Source: Cryptomeria japonica (taxonomy: Eukaryota; Streptophyta; Pinopsida; Cupressales; Cupressaceae). Taken from it: a stretch of 64,000 bases of DNA. How positions within the stretch are numbered: position 1 is the stretch's first letter; every line of letters starts with the position of its first letter. Both the position numbers and the translations under genes were made by a program. Positions 34,282 through 46,110 of the stretch are shown here, piece after piece. Location: contig NC_081413.1 in the NCBI RefSeq assembly GCF_030272615.1, positions 716,615,867 through 716,679,866 on the forward strand. The letters are read 5' to 3'. The notes beneath the pieces are model-generated. The model had not been told where the DNA came from, searched no databases, and saw only the letters and a program-made list of their open reading frames with translations.

Positions 34282-35867
34282 TCAAAATTGTTGTTAGTGG
34301 GGACGCCTATAAGTTCCATGGACCCCTCTGTCCTGTTAGAAATGTTTTGAGATGATATTTCTTCAGTCCTGAACCCTCCAAGACTTTTGTTTTTTGAGCC
34401 CGACGGTCTACCCCTTCTCTTAGATCTGGGGAAGTCTTTCTGCCATTCTAAGTCATCCACATCCGCTTCAGAGTTCTTAGAGCAGATATTCCCATTTTCA
34501 GACCTAAGCGACAGAGCAGACATATTATTATCTTTTGTGGGTTCGGTTGGTATAATTATCTTGTTAGTTTTAACTGCTGGCACTATTTCCAGATAATATC
34601 CTTCCTCAATTTCTTTGAAGGTTTTAGCTTCAGCGGGGGTAGGATTAATATCAACATGTGTGGGAGGATCATAGGTCATAGGAGTCACGGGTGGAATATT
34701 AGCTTTGTTAGTTATATTACCACGAGCTTCCGAGTTTTCAGTTTTTCTTCTCCTTTTCTTGTCTGATTTCTTTTTTACTTCCTGAAACCCATCTGACATA
34801 TTAACATCTATAGTAGGTTCGACTATTTTGGTAGATGTTTGTTCATTTATGAGTGTTACAGGTGTGGGAGAAAGCACAGGAGATACCACAACGGTATTAG
34901 CAGGAGGAGCTGTGTTTTTCTTGGTAGCTAATTCACCAGATTTAGGATTAGGGTTGGCCTCATCATTTTTTTTTTAATTATTTTTATTGATAATGGGGCA
35001 ATCACGGCGGAGATGTCCTTCTTTTTTACATAAAAAACAAGCATTCAGACCCCCAAGGATTTCCAGGGGACAAGAAATGACCTCTCCAAGAATGTTGATC
35101 TCAAGAGTCGAAGGTATTTCTATACCAGGTTTAATCGAAACTAAAGCCCTGGCGTCCATGTGAGGAACTAACCTAGAAGATTCATCAAATCTAATGACTT
35201 TACCAAGTGGTTCGAGGAGTTGAGTAATAAAACGCCAGAGATATGGGGGCAAACTTTTGACAATGATCCATCTTGGTGCCGATAATGCAAGCACCTCTTC
35301 ATGGATGGCATCCGGAGTCCATGCCAATGCACGAAAGGTAGTATTACCAACATTCCAATATTGCCGTTTGAGAACAGCTTCCTGTGCTTCCGCTGTTTTA
35401 AAGAATATGACAAATAAACCCTTCTGCAACTGTCTACAGAAGGATATTCTATGCCCTAATTTCAGATTCCAATAATTGTAAAACCAATCATCAAGAAACT
35501 TCCTAGCAGGGCATCTATCGATATCAACAGCAGCAAAGAAAATGGCATAGTTTTTTAATCTGCTTTTTTCCTTCTCAATTTCCCCAAGCATTTCCGGATT
35601 AGGCGAAATGGAAAAAGACTTCAAAGTATCCATAGAACCCTTACCTGGTTCGGCGTTTTCATGTTGAAGCGAAAGACAGAACTTAGCCGAAGCCGCGACC
35701 GTGGTGTTAGCCACCGCTTCAGAGAAAGTTTTAGCAGATGAAAAAACATTATGTTTAGCATTTTCGCTGTTAGTTGGTTTAGATGCAGGGGAGGCTACGG
35801 ATTCATTAATGGGCGTAATGGCAGGAGTAAAGACTTCCGCAGAAGGTAATAAAGGCGGTCCAGACAT
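34278..35867 (-). pseudogene. LINE ORF1 with CCHC knuckle (one in-frame stop)
   Basis: About 529 codons from ATG at 35867. The middle resembles the DUF4283 domain of plant LINE ORF1 proteins (EAVLKRQYWNVGNTTFRALAWTPD). A zinc knuckle CFLCKKEGHLRRDC follows (about 35045-35000), then TAA at 34974-34976. Beyond this stop the same frame stays open to 34278 through a basic, lysine-rich tail (KKKSDKKRRRKTE; SKRRGRPSGSKNK, an AT-hook-like motif). ORF1 proteins bind the LINE RNA. The stop removes the C-terminal 40%. Confidence 0.82.
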
Positions 35868-35978
35868 ATTATAATTTTAAAACAACAGATGCTAAAAGGA
35901 ACGTGCACACCTGTAACATTGGGGGAGGAGCGTAGAAGATGTGGACGCCATGATGCACCGCAGAGTCAGCCGCAGATT

Positions 35979-35992
35979 AATAAAACTACTTT
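35979..35992. repeat. LINE target-site duplication (right copy; left copy 30054-30067)
   Basis: Identical 14-mers AATAAAACTACTTT at both ends of the LINE. Confidence 0.9.
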
Positions 35993-36608
35993 AGAAAATA
36001 ATATAAAAAATTATAATAATATAATAATTCTAATTGATTTTAAAAATTATAAATATATTACAATTAATTTTTAACATAAAGTAAACAATCTAAAAATTTA
36101 AAATATATGATATATTTATAATTTTACTTAAAAATATGATATATCATCAACTGATATATAAGAAGCAAATTATTTTGATCAATCAAATAATCATAAAATA
36201 TTTTTTTATTGAAAGAGTTAATATATATATATATAATTTAATTTTATAATAAAATAAAAAAATACTAGATTATAATTGATTTAAATAAAAGTGAAAATTC
36301 ATTACAATAATAGTATTAGGTAAGATTACTAAAAATTGAATAGCGGAAAAGACGTTTCAAAACGGATGTTTTGAAGTTGCGAATTATCTGTTCGAATTTC
36401 CATTTGAAAGTTACAGAGACACTTGGTTTTCAAAGATCATCTGTTGTAAGAGGAAACCAAATTTCTTGCAAGCTTGAAAATCGCGAAACCTTGTTAAACC
36501 GTTGAGTTTCTTGCAACACACTCTGTTAGGGTTTTAGTAGTATAATCACAAACCCATCCAACACACAATTACCATTCACGATCAGATTGTGACTTTAAGC
36601 TTTTGCAG
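35993..36608. other. AT-rich flank, then a leader-like stretch
   Basis: 35993-36330 is AT-rich with an AT microsatellite near 36224. From about 36340 base composition becomes balanced, and the stretch up to a splice-acceptor-like TTTTGCAG (36601-36608) could be a 5' untranslated region or first intron of the candidate exon that follows. Confidence 0.4.
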
Positions 36609-36634
36609 GTGGAAGAGCAAAAGCAGCTGCGGTC

Positions 36635-36762
36635 ATGGGGATTTACAAAAGATTATTCACACCACTAGTCAACAATGTCTGGTCATCATTAGTATCATCC
36701 TCCGGAAGGGTTGGAGAACCGTGGACGATATTCAGCCGAGGTTTGGCCGCAAAGCCTTTCAG
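36635..36762 (+). CDS. candidate host first coding exon (organelle-targeting-like N-terminus)
   Basis: After an acceptor-like TTTTGCAG|G, an ATG at 36635 opens 42 codons that end at TTTCAG|GTTAGC, a donor-like site. The peptide (MGIYKRLFTPLVNNVWSSLV... to ...RGLAAKPF) is rich in Arg, Ser, Leu and Ala with little acid, as in mitochondrial presequences. I do not recognise the protein and find no downstream exons before 41 kb, so it may be the left-over first exon of a host gene, a captured fragment, or chance. Confidence 0.3.
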
Positions 36763-37559
36763 GTTAGCAAATTTGGTATTTTGATTTGTCAATTGGTTAG
36801 ATTTTTTTTTGTCATTATTCTCATATTTATGATATTATATAATTCCTCCAAAATTTCATTCTTAATGTCTGAAACTCTTCATCTTTTTTAACTTTTCTGC
36901 TTTTCCTTGAAATAACTTGTATGATATCCTTACACAAACTATCGTAGGTGCTATCCAAGTTTTAGTACATGACATACAACTACTTTGACATTCAATTCAT
37001 TCGAGGGGAGTCCAGTTTCACATGAGAGAGAAACAAATGTAGCAACATTTCTGCCAACAGCAGCTACATGAAGGACATTCAGGAACTATACAATTATATG
37101 ACTTTCCCTAGCCAAAAAAGTGTAGACGAAGCGAGTTTCTTACCTGTGATAACGAGTGCAATGGAAAACTAATGAGAAGGAGAATTCGGTGACTCATTCA
37201 AGATGTTTTCTATGCCCTAAAGAGTAAGAAACAACCAACCATCTGCTTTAGTGCTGTCCTGTTGCTCAAAGAGATATGGTGTAAATTCTTTGAAAAGATA
37301 CAACTCTTTGGGGTTCAGTCAGCAAGATCATAGGATTGCAGAAAAAATTGTGCATGCATCCCGAAGCTTCCTCTGTATAACGACACTGGCTGCCATCTAA
37401 TGAATTATCTGGCTCAAAAGAAAGAACAATGCATAGAAGATTTTTCTATGCATCCATGACTTGCTTAGCATTATTAGCTGCCACAGTGGTAGTTTTGGTG
37501 AAATTCAGTTGCACAAGTGATGCTTTCCTATCGTCGTCGTACTCTTCAGTTGAGTGATT
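36763..37559. other. no recognised feature
   Basis: Balanced composition but no supported exon. Some of it may be 3' sequence of the decayed minus-strand gypsy gag that follows. Confidence 0.4.
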
Positions 37560-38500
37560 ATCAGTGTTGTGAATGGTGCAACACTTGCCATTATTGAATT
37601 GTTTCTTTTGCACACCAATCCTTCTTTCGTGTCTGCTATGGAAGGCCTTTTCCTTTCTTAGAAGTCTATTGAGTTTCCACTATTGGCGTTCTTCATTTTC
37701 CCTTGTTGTGAGACAATGTCTTTGTCTTTTGCATGGCTTTGGCCTCAAATTTGTAGGCTTCTCCAAAAGTGGAGATTTGGAGGAAATTCATATCTTATCG
37801 AATGTACAGTTGCAAATCTGACTGATACTTGAGAATGGGATTCTATGTGGTCTCTTCAATGGAGTAGCATGGAAACTAGGGTGTTTAAGATGTCATGTAC
37901 TCTTGTGCAAATTTGTCCTTCATTTGATGTTGTTGTGCAACCTTGATGCATTGGTCCTAGCAATTACCTGACATAGTGGTTGGTCTCTTTAAGAGCTGCA
38001 ACAAAAACCCTTTGAGGTGCCTAGACATTGTGACGTCATGTCCTTGTGGGATGCATAGTAGTTTCGCCACTATTATTTGATAAATAAGGAAAATTTCAGA
38101 AGGGTGAAGGTAATCTTGTTTATCACAAAGTAGGAGCAGAGAAGATTAAGCCAGTTATCTAGAGCATTAGCTTTGATGTTTCCTTTGAAATTTTGGATAT
38201 GGAGATTGAATTGTACCTTATATGGTGCAAGACTGTTGAAGGGTTTCAAAGACGTGGAGCCTTTTGTAGGATGCTGCATGTGTTCAAGGAGAGGGGCAAA
38301 ATGATTGATATTGCTTGCTCTATCATGTTTATACTGTTGTTCCAACTCTTGTTGCTACTGTTACAATACCTCTTCAATCATTCTTTGGAGAATATCTTTA
38401 GTTGGAATCAGTGAAGTTCTGTTTGGCATCGTGAGTTGCTGGGGAGGGAGGCATGCAGAAGGGTCACCTTGTATGGATGGGCATTCAAACTGAGATATGA
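37560..38500 (-). pseudogene. decayed gypsy gag
   Basis: Read on the minus strand, fragments in shifting frames resemble a Ty3/gypsy capsid: FKGNIKANALDNWLNLLCSYFVINK (about 38195-38120), then W-x-N-Y-x-ASHK, a KRPTTM / QHQMKDKFAQEY-like part and GEAYKFEAKAMQKTKTLS near 37740. Several stops and shifts separate them. A primer-site-like TGGTATCGAGGCC lies upstream on this strand (38523-38511). No protease or pol is seen to the left. Confidence 0.55.
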
Positions 38501-38510
38501 TACAAATGCA

Positions 38511-39540
38511 GGCCTCGATACCAATTGGTGTGATATGAAGTGGAATAACTTTGATACTACTGATCTAGGGCCTCGGATGGAACCTGGAATTTAGACACAA
38601 TCAGTGTACTAAATATCTTACGACAGAAGCATAAACATCGAATGACAAAGGCTGAAAATTAACAGAATGCAAATGACAATGGGAAGAACTTAAGAAGGAT
38701 TAATAGAACAACTTAGATTCATCAATGAGAACTGTATGCAAAATTTTCCAATGCATAAGCCTTGGACGTGATCCAATAGGTTGGATGCGTTGAATGACTA
38801 AACCATCCTGTCCACCAGAGTGACAAAAATCATTGTTGGAATCAGCAAACTATTTTTTTTTTTTTTCAAATAATCTGAATTTATTTGGGAAAAATCAGAA
38901 TAGTGTTAGGGCCAGGAAAAAAATCAGAAAAATTGCCATAGAAATCAGATAAAACCACTAATAATTGTGGACCAAAAAATCACAATTAAAACACCGAAGA
39001 ATCAATCATAAATCAGGTTGACTGAATAAATAAAAAATCACGATTTTCAAAGATAAAATTGGCAAAGGGGTTGAGTGAGTGGCAATTAATTAGGATAAAT
39101 TGGCGATCTACTATTCTGTCTACCACTAATTTCTCACTTTTCTAGCTTGTACAAAGAATGAGAATGGTTGTTTACCATAATATTCATGAGGAGGGTGAAG
39201 GAGTTCTTAGGTAGTTACAAGACTGCTTGCAGCTTTGATGAATGCTAGCTTCAGTGATGAGATTCCCTTGTCTTGCTGTTTCTCGGGAATGGTGTTGCAA
39301 CTTGCAATTCAGAACAGATGCCAGCAGATGTGTGCAGCAAGATTGGAGAGGAGTTAGATTGTGACATTCCTGCAATGAGTTTTGCAGGTGATGACAAAGT
39401 TGGGATAGAGCTGTGAAAGCCACTGTGTGAGTGCTGATTGAGTTATGCACTCTTGAGTGTATCAAATCCTTTTGGATCAGTGGATTTCTTTGAGATTCCT
39501 GGGCATCTAAGGAAACTTTATTCACTAAAATTGTTTTTCC
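38511..39540 (-). repeat. probable LTR of the decayed gypsy element (right boundary unclear)
   Basis: The minus strand has TGGTATCGAGGCC at 38523-38511, and the LTR would begin at 38529 (plus strand TGTGATATGAAGTGG), five bases away. No matching second LTR or clear outer end is visible, so the right limit is a guess. Confidence 0.35.
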
Positions 39541-40939
39541 AAGAGCAGAACGTTAAATAAATGGATCCCATGTTAAAGTCCTAAAGATAGATTTACAAAC
39601 ATTCCAATTTCTTTTACAACTACTCTCTTTTGTGTACCATTATAATTTATTTTTGAAACAAATAAAAAACAATCCTTACTGAAAAACCCAGAAAGACCCA
39701 ATTCAGATGATCCACTCAATAGTTTTTGAGGATGGCATGAAATCTTTACTCATATAAACAAAGAATATTCCCACATTTCAAAGCCTAAGCTATTCATTCT
39801 CAATAGACTTTTGCATTATGTCATTAGGGCTAACTTTTACTGTTAAAATAGGGGGTTATCTTGTTCAACATCTCCTTGCTTTGCTCCTTCATCCTCAAGT
39901 AATGCTGGTCCTTCAAGAACTACTACACTTCCATAAAAAACTAGGGCATATTTTTAAGACTTACACCATTGTTACTATAATTTTGAGTGGCAGCACGGTC
40001 CTCAACCCCACCCACAGGATGAGACGTCTTTGCACCTCTGGAAACTATGTGTGTACCTCTTCTCCCCTTATGAGGAAATGGTTCGAGGGGGACTGTGAAC
40101 ACCCAGGCTCATAAACAACCACAAGAGAACTGAAAAAGACACCAGACTGGAAAAATCCCACTAAACCCAACATATACAAAAAATTAACAGAAGCAAACAC
40201 AAAAAATTTACACCAACATAACCAAGGACACCAAGAGAACCAACAAAGGAAGAAAGCACGACTATGGAGTTTGACTTTTATCTCCATGGGTTTTGTCTTT
40301 TGGGGGTATTCGTCATTGGATTGAATAGATGCTGGAGTAAGAGATATATGCTTTCCTATGATTTTGTTTTTTGCAGCAAGTTTTGGCCCTAAAATTGAAT
40401 CCATATTTTGATTGCCCTTGGAGGGAGATAGGTTTTTTTTGCATCAAAAATTTTTATTCTTGAATATCTCCAATGACTCGGCCTTGTTTGTTATTAGGGG
40501 CAAACATGAGATAGATGACCATGCTTGTGGCACAATTTGTAATTAAAGGGGATATTTCTGTAGTCAACAAGCGTTTCCATAGTCAGTACCCATCATCCTA
40601 GCAACGTATTGTCTAGAAACTATCACTGCTAATCCATATCCAAGGTTCATTTTAATCAAATTTTTAGAAATCTCAAAGAATTTCAAAGTTTTGTTAAAAG
40701 GATTATCAGATCTCATTAGAACAGAGAAAAGCATCCTAGAATAAAATGTATCCAAAGCTGCACATCCAAAAGTTTTTTTTTTGATATATAAAACTTGGTT
40801 TAAGATCCAAGAACCAAGAAAAGGGGAACTAGAATGTTATAGGCCCATGGCCAACAAGTCGATCACATGATTAGTGGAATAACCAAAAACTTATCCACCA
40901 ACAAAACTATCCTGCAAAGAGTTAGCACAACTAAAACAA
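39541..40939. other. unassigned; possible LINE 3' remnants
   Basis: Two places have a short T run followed by non-coding sequence (about 40432 and 40771), which would fit 5'-truncated minus-strand LINE copies, but no coding domain or target duplication confirms this. The 119-codon minus frame at 40045-40404 has no recognised domain. Confidence 0.3.
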
Positions 40940-41900
40940 TGGGATTCTGTGGATACTTATATTGCCGATTTTCAGAGGTTGTCAGTTTTGGTGACAAATA
41001 TTTCAGAGAGGAGACTTGTTCTCTTTATAGATGGTTAATCTGATCCTTTGAGGGGATGGATAAAGACATTCAATCCACCTAATCTATATGATGCCATCAA
41101 GAAGGTTAGGGACATGGAGACCTCCACTTCTAGGAGCAAATTTCAGTCAAAGGGATTCCCACACAAGAAGTACAAAGATAAAAAATACTTTAGGGAATCA
41201 AATCAGTCAAGGCATGAGACAAACAGATTGGATGGTGATCATCTGAATGATCTTAGGAGGAAAAAATTATGCTTTCATTGCAGGGGGCCATGAGATCCAT
41301 CTCATAAGTGCAGTGTGAAGGCAAAGGCTGAGCAAATAGAATAATTTTCAGTTGATGAATCAGTTTCAGATAAATCAGATCATCATTCATATTCTAAGAG
41401 TAGTGGAGATGAGAGTTCATCAAAGGGCTTAGAGAAAGCATAGGGTTGTTATGGGACCATTGCGCAACTCTCTAGCTTTCAAAAATTGAGATCATTTAAG
41501 GTTAGAGGTGCTGTTCAGGGGCAGTAAATAATAATTCTTATTGATACAAGTGCCACCCACAATTTCATTGATGAGGGCCTTGTGGCCAAGAGAGGACTCC
41601 AAACAAAAGAATTTGAGGGGTTCAAGTTAATGGTAGCAAATGGGTATAAGCTCACTTTCACTCGCATGATTTCTAATCTACGCATATAGTTGGGGGAGTA
41701 TGAGTTGAAAGATGATTTCTATGCAGTGAATATAGGAGAAACTAATGTGGTCCTAGGAATATATTGGATGAGGACACTTGTGGAGTTCACAATGAATTTG
41801 CAGGCTATGAAGATGAGATTTGAGTCTAATGGGAAAAAGATAGTTCTTAGAGGGATGTCAGATAGCGGTTTGAGGGTAGTATCCCTTAGAAGGATGTAGA
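40940..41900 (+). pseudogene. decayed gypsy gag C-terminus and protease
   Basis: One frame with several stops encodes the end of a capsid (ADFQRLSVLVTNISERRLVLFIDG, LRGWIKTFNPPNLYDAIKKVRDMET), a CCHC knuckle (CFHCRGP*DPSHKC, stop inside, about 41272-41315) and an aspartic protease (IILIDTSATHNFIDEGL near 41538, where DSG is usual; NVVLGIYWMRTL near 41745). This is the gag-protease layout of gypsy elements. Pol is absent; a different repeat begins at 41993. Confidence 0.7.
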
Positions 41901-43143
41901 GGCTAATTAGACATGACTAGGTGGAATGGGTAGAAGAGTGTATTGTAATTCCTACAATCATAAATTAGTAGAAGAGTAGCATTGATGTGTTTTTTAGACA
42001 CCTCTAACACAAAATAAAATACCAACATATTTTACCCTTTCTTGAACAAAATCATCTCAGATGTTAAATATATGATCAACCAAGACGACTCCAAGGTTCC
42101 TAATGTCGGGTCTCGATGTGTGGATAAACTCAATGGTTTGATGTGATTTGTTGGGTTCACAAAGGGACTTATGTTGAATGCATGATTCTTGGAACTTGAT
42201 CATCTGATATTGCAATCTTGTTATGCTTTCTCTCCTAAACTAACTTGAATTGGAAAAAAAAGACAAAAGGGGAAGGGTTTATGAAAACTAATCTACTTCT
42301 AGGCATGTAAGTAGTGAATGACTTGGTGAAACTCTATTAGACTTTTCTTTGACATCAATGAACAACTCCACAAAGCTTGTGCGATCTTCTAAGGTAAATA
42401 CATGATGTTCAAACTACCACCAACAACATAGACACCTTCAAGGCAACACATATCAATGTGTGAATAGCAATTGAAGTTAAGCTTGAATAAGGATTCTAGT
42501 TGACCACGTAAGGGAAGTTTACAATCAGCAAATTGCTAGTAGTATGGATATGCGAATTTCACCATTAAGCATCCACAAAATCTTTCATTCAATTAACCAA
42601 CATTAAAACAAATGAGAAGTAGAGACCATGCAACATGTTGAATCAACATACGAAATTCACCATAAATTCAATGCAAAACAATGTCTGTTTGTTGTGACCA
42701 TTTCACACATCGCCCCATTAAAATGGGGACCCCCTCTTTTTGCTCGTTTTTTCTCGTCCTTCTCTCCGTTTTTTAGGGTTTTGGTTTAGTATGTCAGTCG
42801 TCTGGACTAGGGTCAAGCCTTAGGGTTTCCGTTTTGATGTTTTCAGGCCAGAGTCCAGTCAATTTTGAAGCTTGTTGAGCTTCCTCCCGTAGGATGCAAT
42901 TTTGAAATGAGGTAAATTCGTCAGAGGTCAAGTGGGTTGGTCTAGTTTCAGTTGGAATTTTGAATGCAAGTCCAAAATTTTGCCTTAGTGTTGATGATGG
43001 GATTATGAATCTTTGCCCGGGTGATTTTTGACCAAAATTTGAAAATTTTAATAATTGATCCCGAGTATTGGAAAAGTCTTATTGTTGCCTTGTCAAGTGG
43101 TTAAAACTCTAAAATCATGATATTTTGGCCTGTGGAAGCAAAA

Positions 43144-45253
43144 TTGCTCTTGTCCCTCAGTCAGGGACCAGGGCGAAAATGGTATCTTTATGCATTTGGT
43201 TATTAATTTGTTTCATTTGTCTTGTGCAGGGACGCCAAGGGATATTTTTGAACACGAATTGAAAGATTTGGAAGATTTTTGAAGCTTAAAATGGCGAATT
43301 TTTGGAGTTTTAGGACAAATCGCTCCTGTCCCTCAGTCAGGGACCAGGGCGAAATGTCTTGTCTGGACCATTCTGACTTCATTTTGATCAAGCTAAAGCG
43401 TCAAGGACGTGATGGAAGATGGAATTAACGTGATGGAACGCCAGGACTTAGTCATTTGCGACAAAAGGATGAACATTTGCCCTCAAGGACAAAAATCGCT
43501 CCTGTCCCTCACTGAAGGACCGGAGCTTGTTTCTCAAAATTTTACTGTCCTTGCAGGATCAAGACGATTTTTGGATTAGAAGAGATAAAGGGAGGCATGT
43601 TCTTTCCGTTGAATATAATTTGAAGAAATTCACAAACATGGAAATATGCCAGGGACAAAAATCACTCCTGTCCCTCACTGAAGGACAGAAGCTTAAAATC
43701 CAACATTGCCTTGTCCTTGCAAGATTTCAACAATTTCACGATTTGAGGAGAACCAAGGAAGTACATCTTATCAGTTGAATATAACTTGGAAATGTCATCA
43801 TGAGGAAAATGGACCCCAGAAGCAAAATCGCTCCTGTCCCTTAGCCAAGGACCAGGGCGAACTTTAATGGTAGCTCCCGTCCCTCTCCCAGGGACCAGAG
43901 CGAATTTCCTTATAAGGCAAGTTTTGGGCAAAAATCAAGTGAATATTAACTTTGAAGCAAGCAAAGAAGGTGTAATGAACCCGTTGAAGATAAATTGAAG
44001 ATTGCAAGACACCGAAGTGAGGCCCATATTTGCCTAGGCGCTCTTGTCCCTCAGCCAGGGACCAGAGCGATTTCTTCCTTAGATCAATTTCTCACCAAGT
44101 TTAAATGAATTCCATGCCAAGGATGAATGAAAGGGTGCATGACGAGTCCGTTGAATATAGTTTTAAACATTGGCAAAGTGTGATTGAGCTTGCAAATGAA
44201 AGTTCGCTCCTGTCCCTCAGCCAGGGACCAGGGCGAAATCAAGTATATACAATGTTTCCTTCAAGTTTAAAGTCACTCCAAGTCAGGGTACAAGGAAGCA
44301 ATGATGTTTGGAATGCCTCGACAAAGAATGAAGTTACAAAGACCGCCAAGGATGAAGGATTTGCACTATATGCCCAAATTCGCTCCTGTCCCTCAATCAG
44401 GGACCAGAGCGAAATCTCTAAGTATGCTTAAATTTTGAAGACCATGTTCGTTTCAAGTGTTCAAGAAGGATCAAAGGACATCGTTTTGCACTGTGAAGAC
44501 AATTGCAAGTTGATAGGAACAAGGATGAGCCCAAGACACAAAAGATCGCTCCTGTCCTTCAGGCAAGGACCAGGGCGATATTCACTACACTGGCCAGTTC
44601 TTTCAAAAATCACGTCAAGGTAAGGACGTACAAGGTTGCATAGGATCAAAAAATGTCTTTAAGAGGATGATATGCAAGGAACCAAACGTCAAAAGGTGAT
44701 TAACTTGAGCAAGGAGACAAATTCGCTCCTGTCCTTCAGTCAAGGACCAGGGCGATATTCACAAAATCAATCATTCCTTCCAAAGATCACCTCAAAACGA
44801 AGTTACACAAGGTTGAAAATGTCATTTGAGGGGTGTTGAACAAGAAGTTAAGGTTAAAGGATGACAAATTTGGGCTAGAACACAAAGTTCGCTCCTGTCC
44901 CTCACCAAGGGACCAGGGCGAAAATCACTCAAACATCAAATTTGCCTTGTAAAAAACAAGTAAAGTATGCGGGGAATGAATGGATAAAATCGTTATTTGC
45001 CTTGTGATATAGATTGGTGATCAAAGAAACAAGGATCAAGGAGAACACTAAGTTCGCTCCTGTCCCTCACCAAGGGACCAGGGCGATATTGACCTTAAGA
45101 GGCATTCATCCACAAAGTTGAATCGATCAAGCTCGAGATTCATAACAAAGATGCCAGTTTCAACGTAGAGATGGTGGTTTTGAACGTAAAAGGCAAGAGA
45201 ATCAAGGCTAAAATGCTAATTCGCTCCTGTCCCTCTCCCAGGGACCAGAGCGA
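43144..45253 (+). repeat. array of 14 hairpin motifs (33 bp) at 165-167 or 176-177 bp
   Basis: Starts: 43144, 43320, 43496, 43662, 43828, 43871, 44038, 44204, 44380, 44546, 44723, 44889, 45054, 45221. Arms: TCGCTCCTGTCCCT and AGGGACCAGGGCGA around a 5 bp variable loop. Intervals: 176, 176, 166, 166, 43, 167, 166, 176, 166, 177, 166, 165, 167. The spacers are recognisably related in places (for example CCGTTGAATATA near 43608, 43777 and 44150) but strongly diverged, while the arms stay almost constant. Copies 3 and 4 have degenerate right arms. Confidence 0.95.
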
Positions 45254-45587
45254 TATGGTTTGTATTTTTACATTTCCCATGATTTGGCGCTAATGAATTT
45301 TTGAATTATTTTAAATGCTAAAAATCGATAAAATTTGAAATATTTAATTAATTGGCATTTAAAAAATTGCGCAAGACATTTAATTAATTATTTTTTGCCT
45401 TTAAAAATCGAAAAAATTAATTACAAGGGCATTAATTAATTAATTAATTAATTCAAAAAAAAAGGGTGAGCGCTTGAATTTTAAATCTTATATTTTTACA
45501 AAGTCGGCCTTGATTCTTTATTTAAAATTTGTTTTAATTGCCTTATTTTACAAAGTCGGCCTAGAGGTAATTGAGAGGGTGAGCGCC

Positions 45588-45594
45588 TATAAAG
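45588..45594 (+). promoter_or_regulatory. TATA box of the unit-borne gene
   Basis: GCGCCTATAAAGGGGAGG at about 45583-45600, about 520 bp before the ATG. The words GGGTGAGCGC and ACAAAGTCGGCCT each occur twice just upstream, a short duplication. Transcript start would be near 45620. Confidence 0.55.
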
Positions 45595-45891
45595 GGGAGG
45601 TGAATTATTTCATTTTCAAATCATCATTTAAACCTTCATTTGCATGCGATTTGGAGAAGACAAAGAGAAGTGTGAATTTCATCAAAAGGAGAAGTGCGAA
45701 ACATTATCAAAAGGAGTGCGAGTTTGGTTCAAGTGGAGCGAACTTGCCATCAAGACATTGAAGACCCCCCCAAAGGTGGCGAAGTTGCTAAGGAGGACGT
45801 TCATTTGAGGAAGATCACGTTGAAAAGATTCAAATTTTGATTTTTGCCTAGGCGAATTTCCTTGTTTTGCATTTTTAGAGTTAGTTCGCAA

Positions 45892-46102
45892 GTAAGGTAT
45901 GGCGAAGTCTTCCTTTGTTTTTGTTTTGAATTTTGATCGTCATAAGCCTTAAATTTTGAATTTTGAAATTTTGAATTTCAAGTAGCTCGATCGTATTTAG
46001 GAAATGGTAACTCAAGGACTTATCATGAAGTTTCATAAATTTAATCTCTAATCTATAGTTATACATTGCAAAATCTATTACTTATTATGAAATGTTGTGT
46101 AG
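45892..46102 (+). other. probable 5' UTR intron
   Basis: Donor CAA|GTAAGG at 45892 and acceptor TTGTGTAG|GTG at 46102 enclose 211 bp that are rich in T. The next exon starts eight bases before the ATG at 46111. Inferred from sequence only. Confidence 0.45.
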
Positions 46103-46110
46103 GTGTTACA

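Larger units (their letters stand above)
30068..35978 (-). mobile_element. L1-type LINE, near full length, 14 bp target duplication
   Basis: On the minus strand: 5' leader (35978-35868), ORF1, ORF2 with endonuclease and reverse transcriptase, 3' tail, and a short A run (plus-strand T run at about 30065-30072). AATAAAACTACTTT is present at both ends (30054-30067 and 35979-35992). Both reading frames are continuous except for three single in-frame stops, with no frameshift over 5.6 kb. That argues for a fairly young insertion. Confidence 0.9.

Noticed and set aside
37573-37821. 82-codon plus-strand frame
   Set aside because: Opposite to decayed gypsy gag sequence; no domain.
40045-40404. 119-codon minus-strand frame with hydrophobic middle
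   Set aside because: No recognisable domain and T-rich codons; it may be LINE 3' sequence but nothing confirms it.
43144-45253. Regular repeats with spacers resembling a CRISPR array
   Set aside because: Spacers are 130-145 bp and are themselves related, no cas genes are near, and the whole window is eukaryotic repeat DNA.
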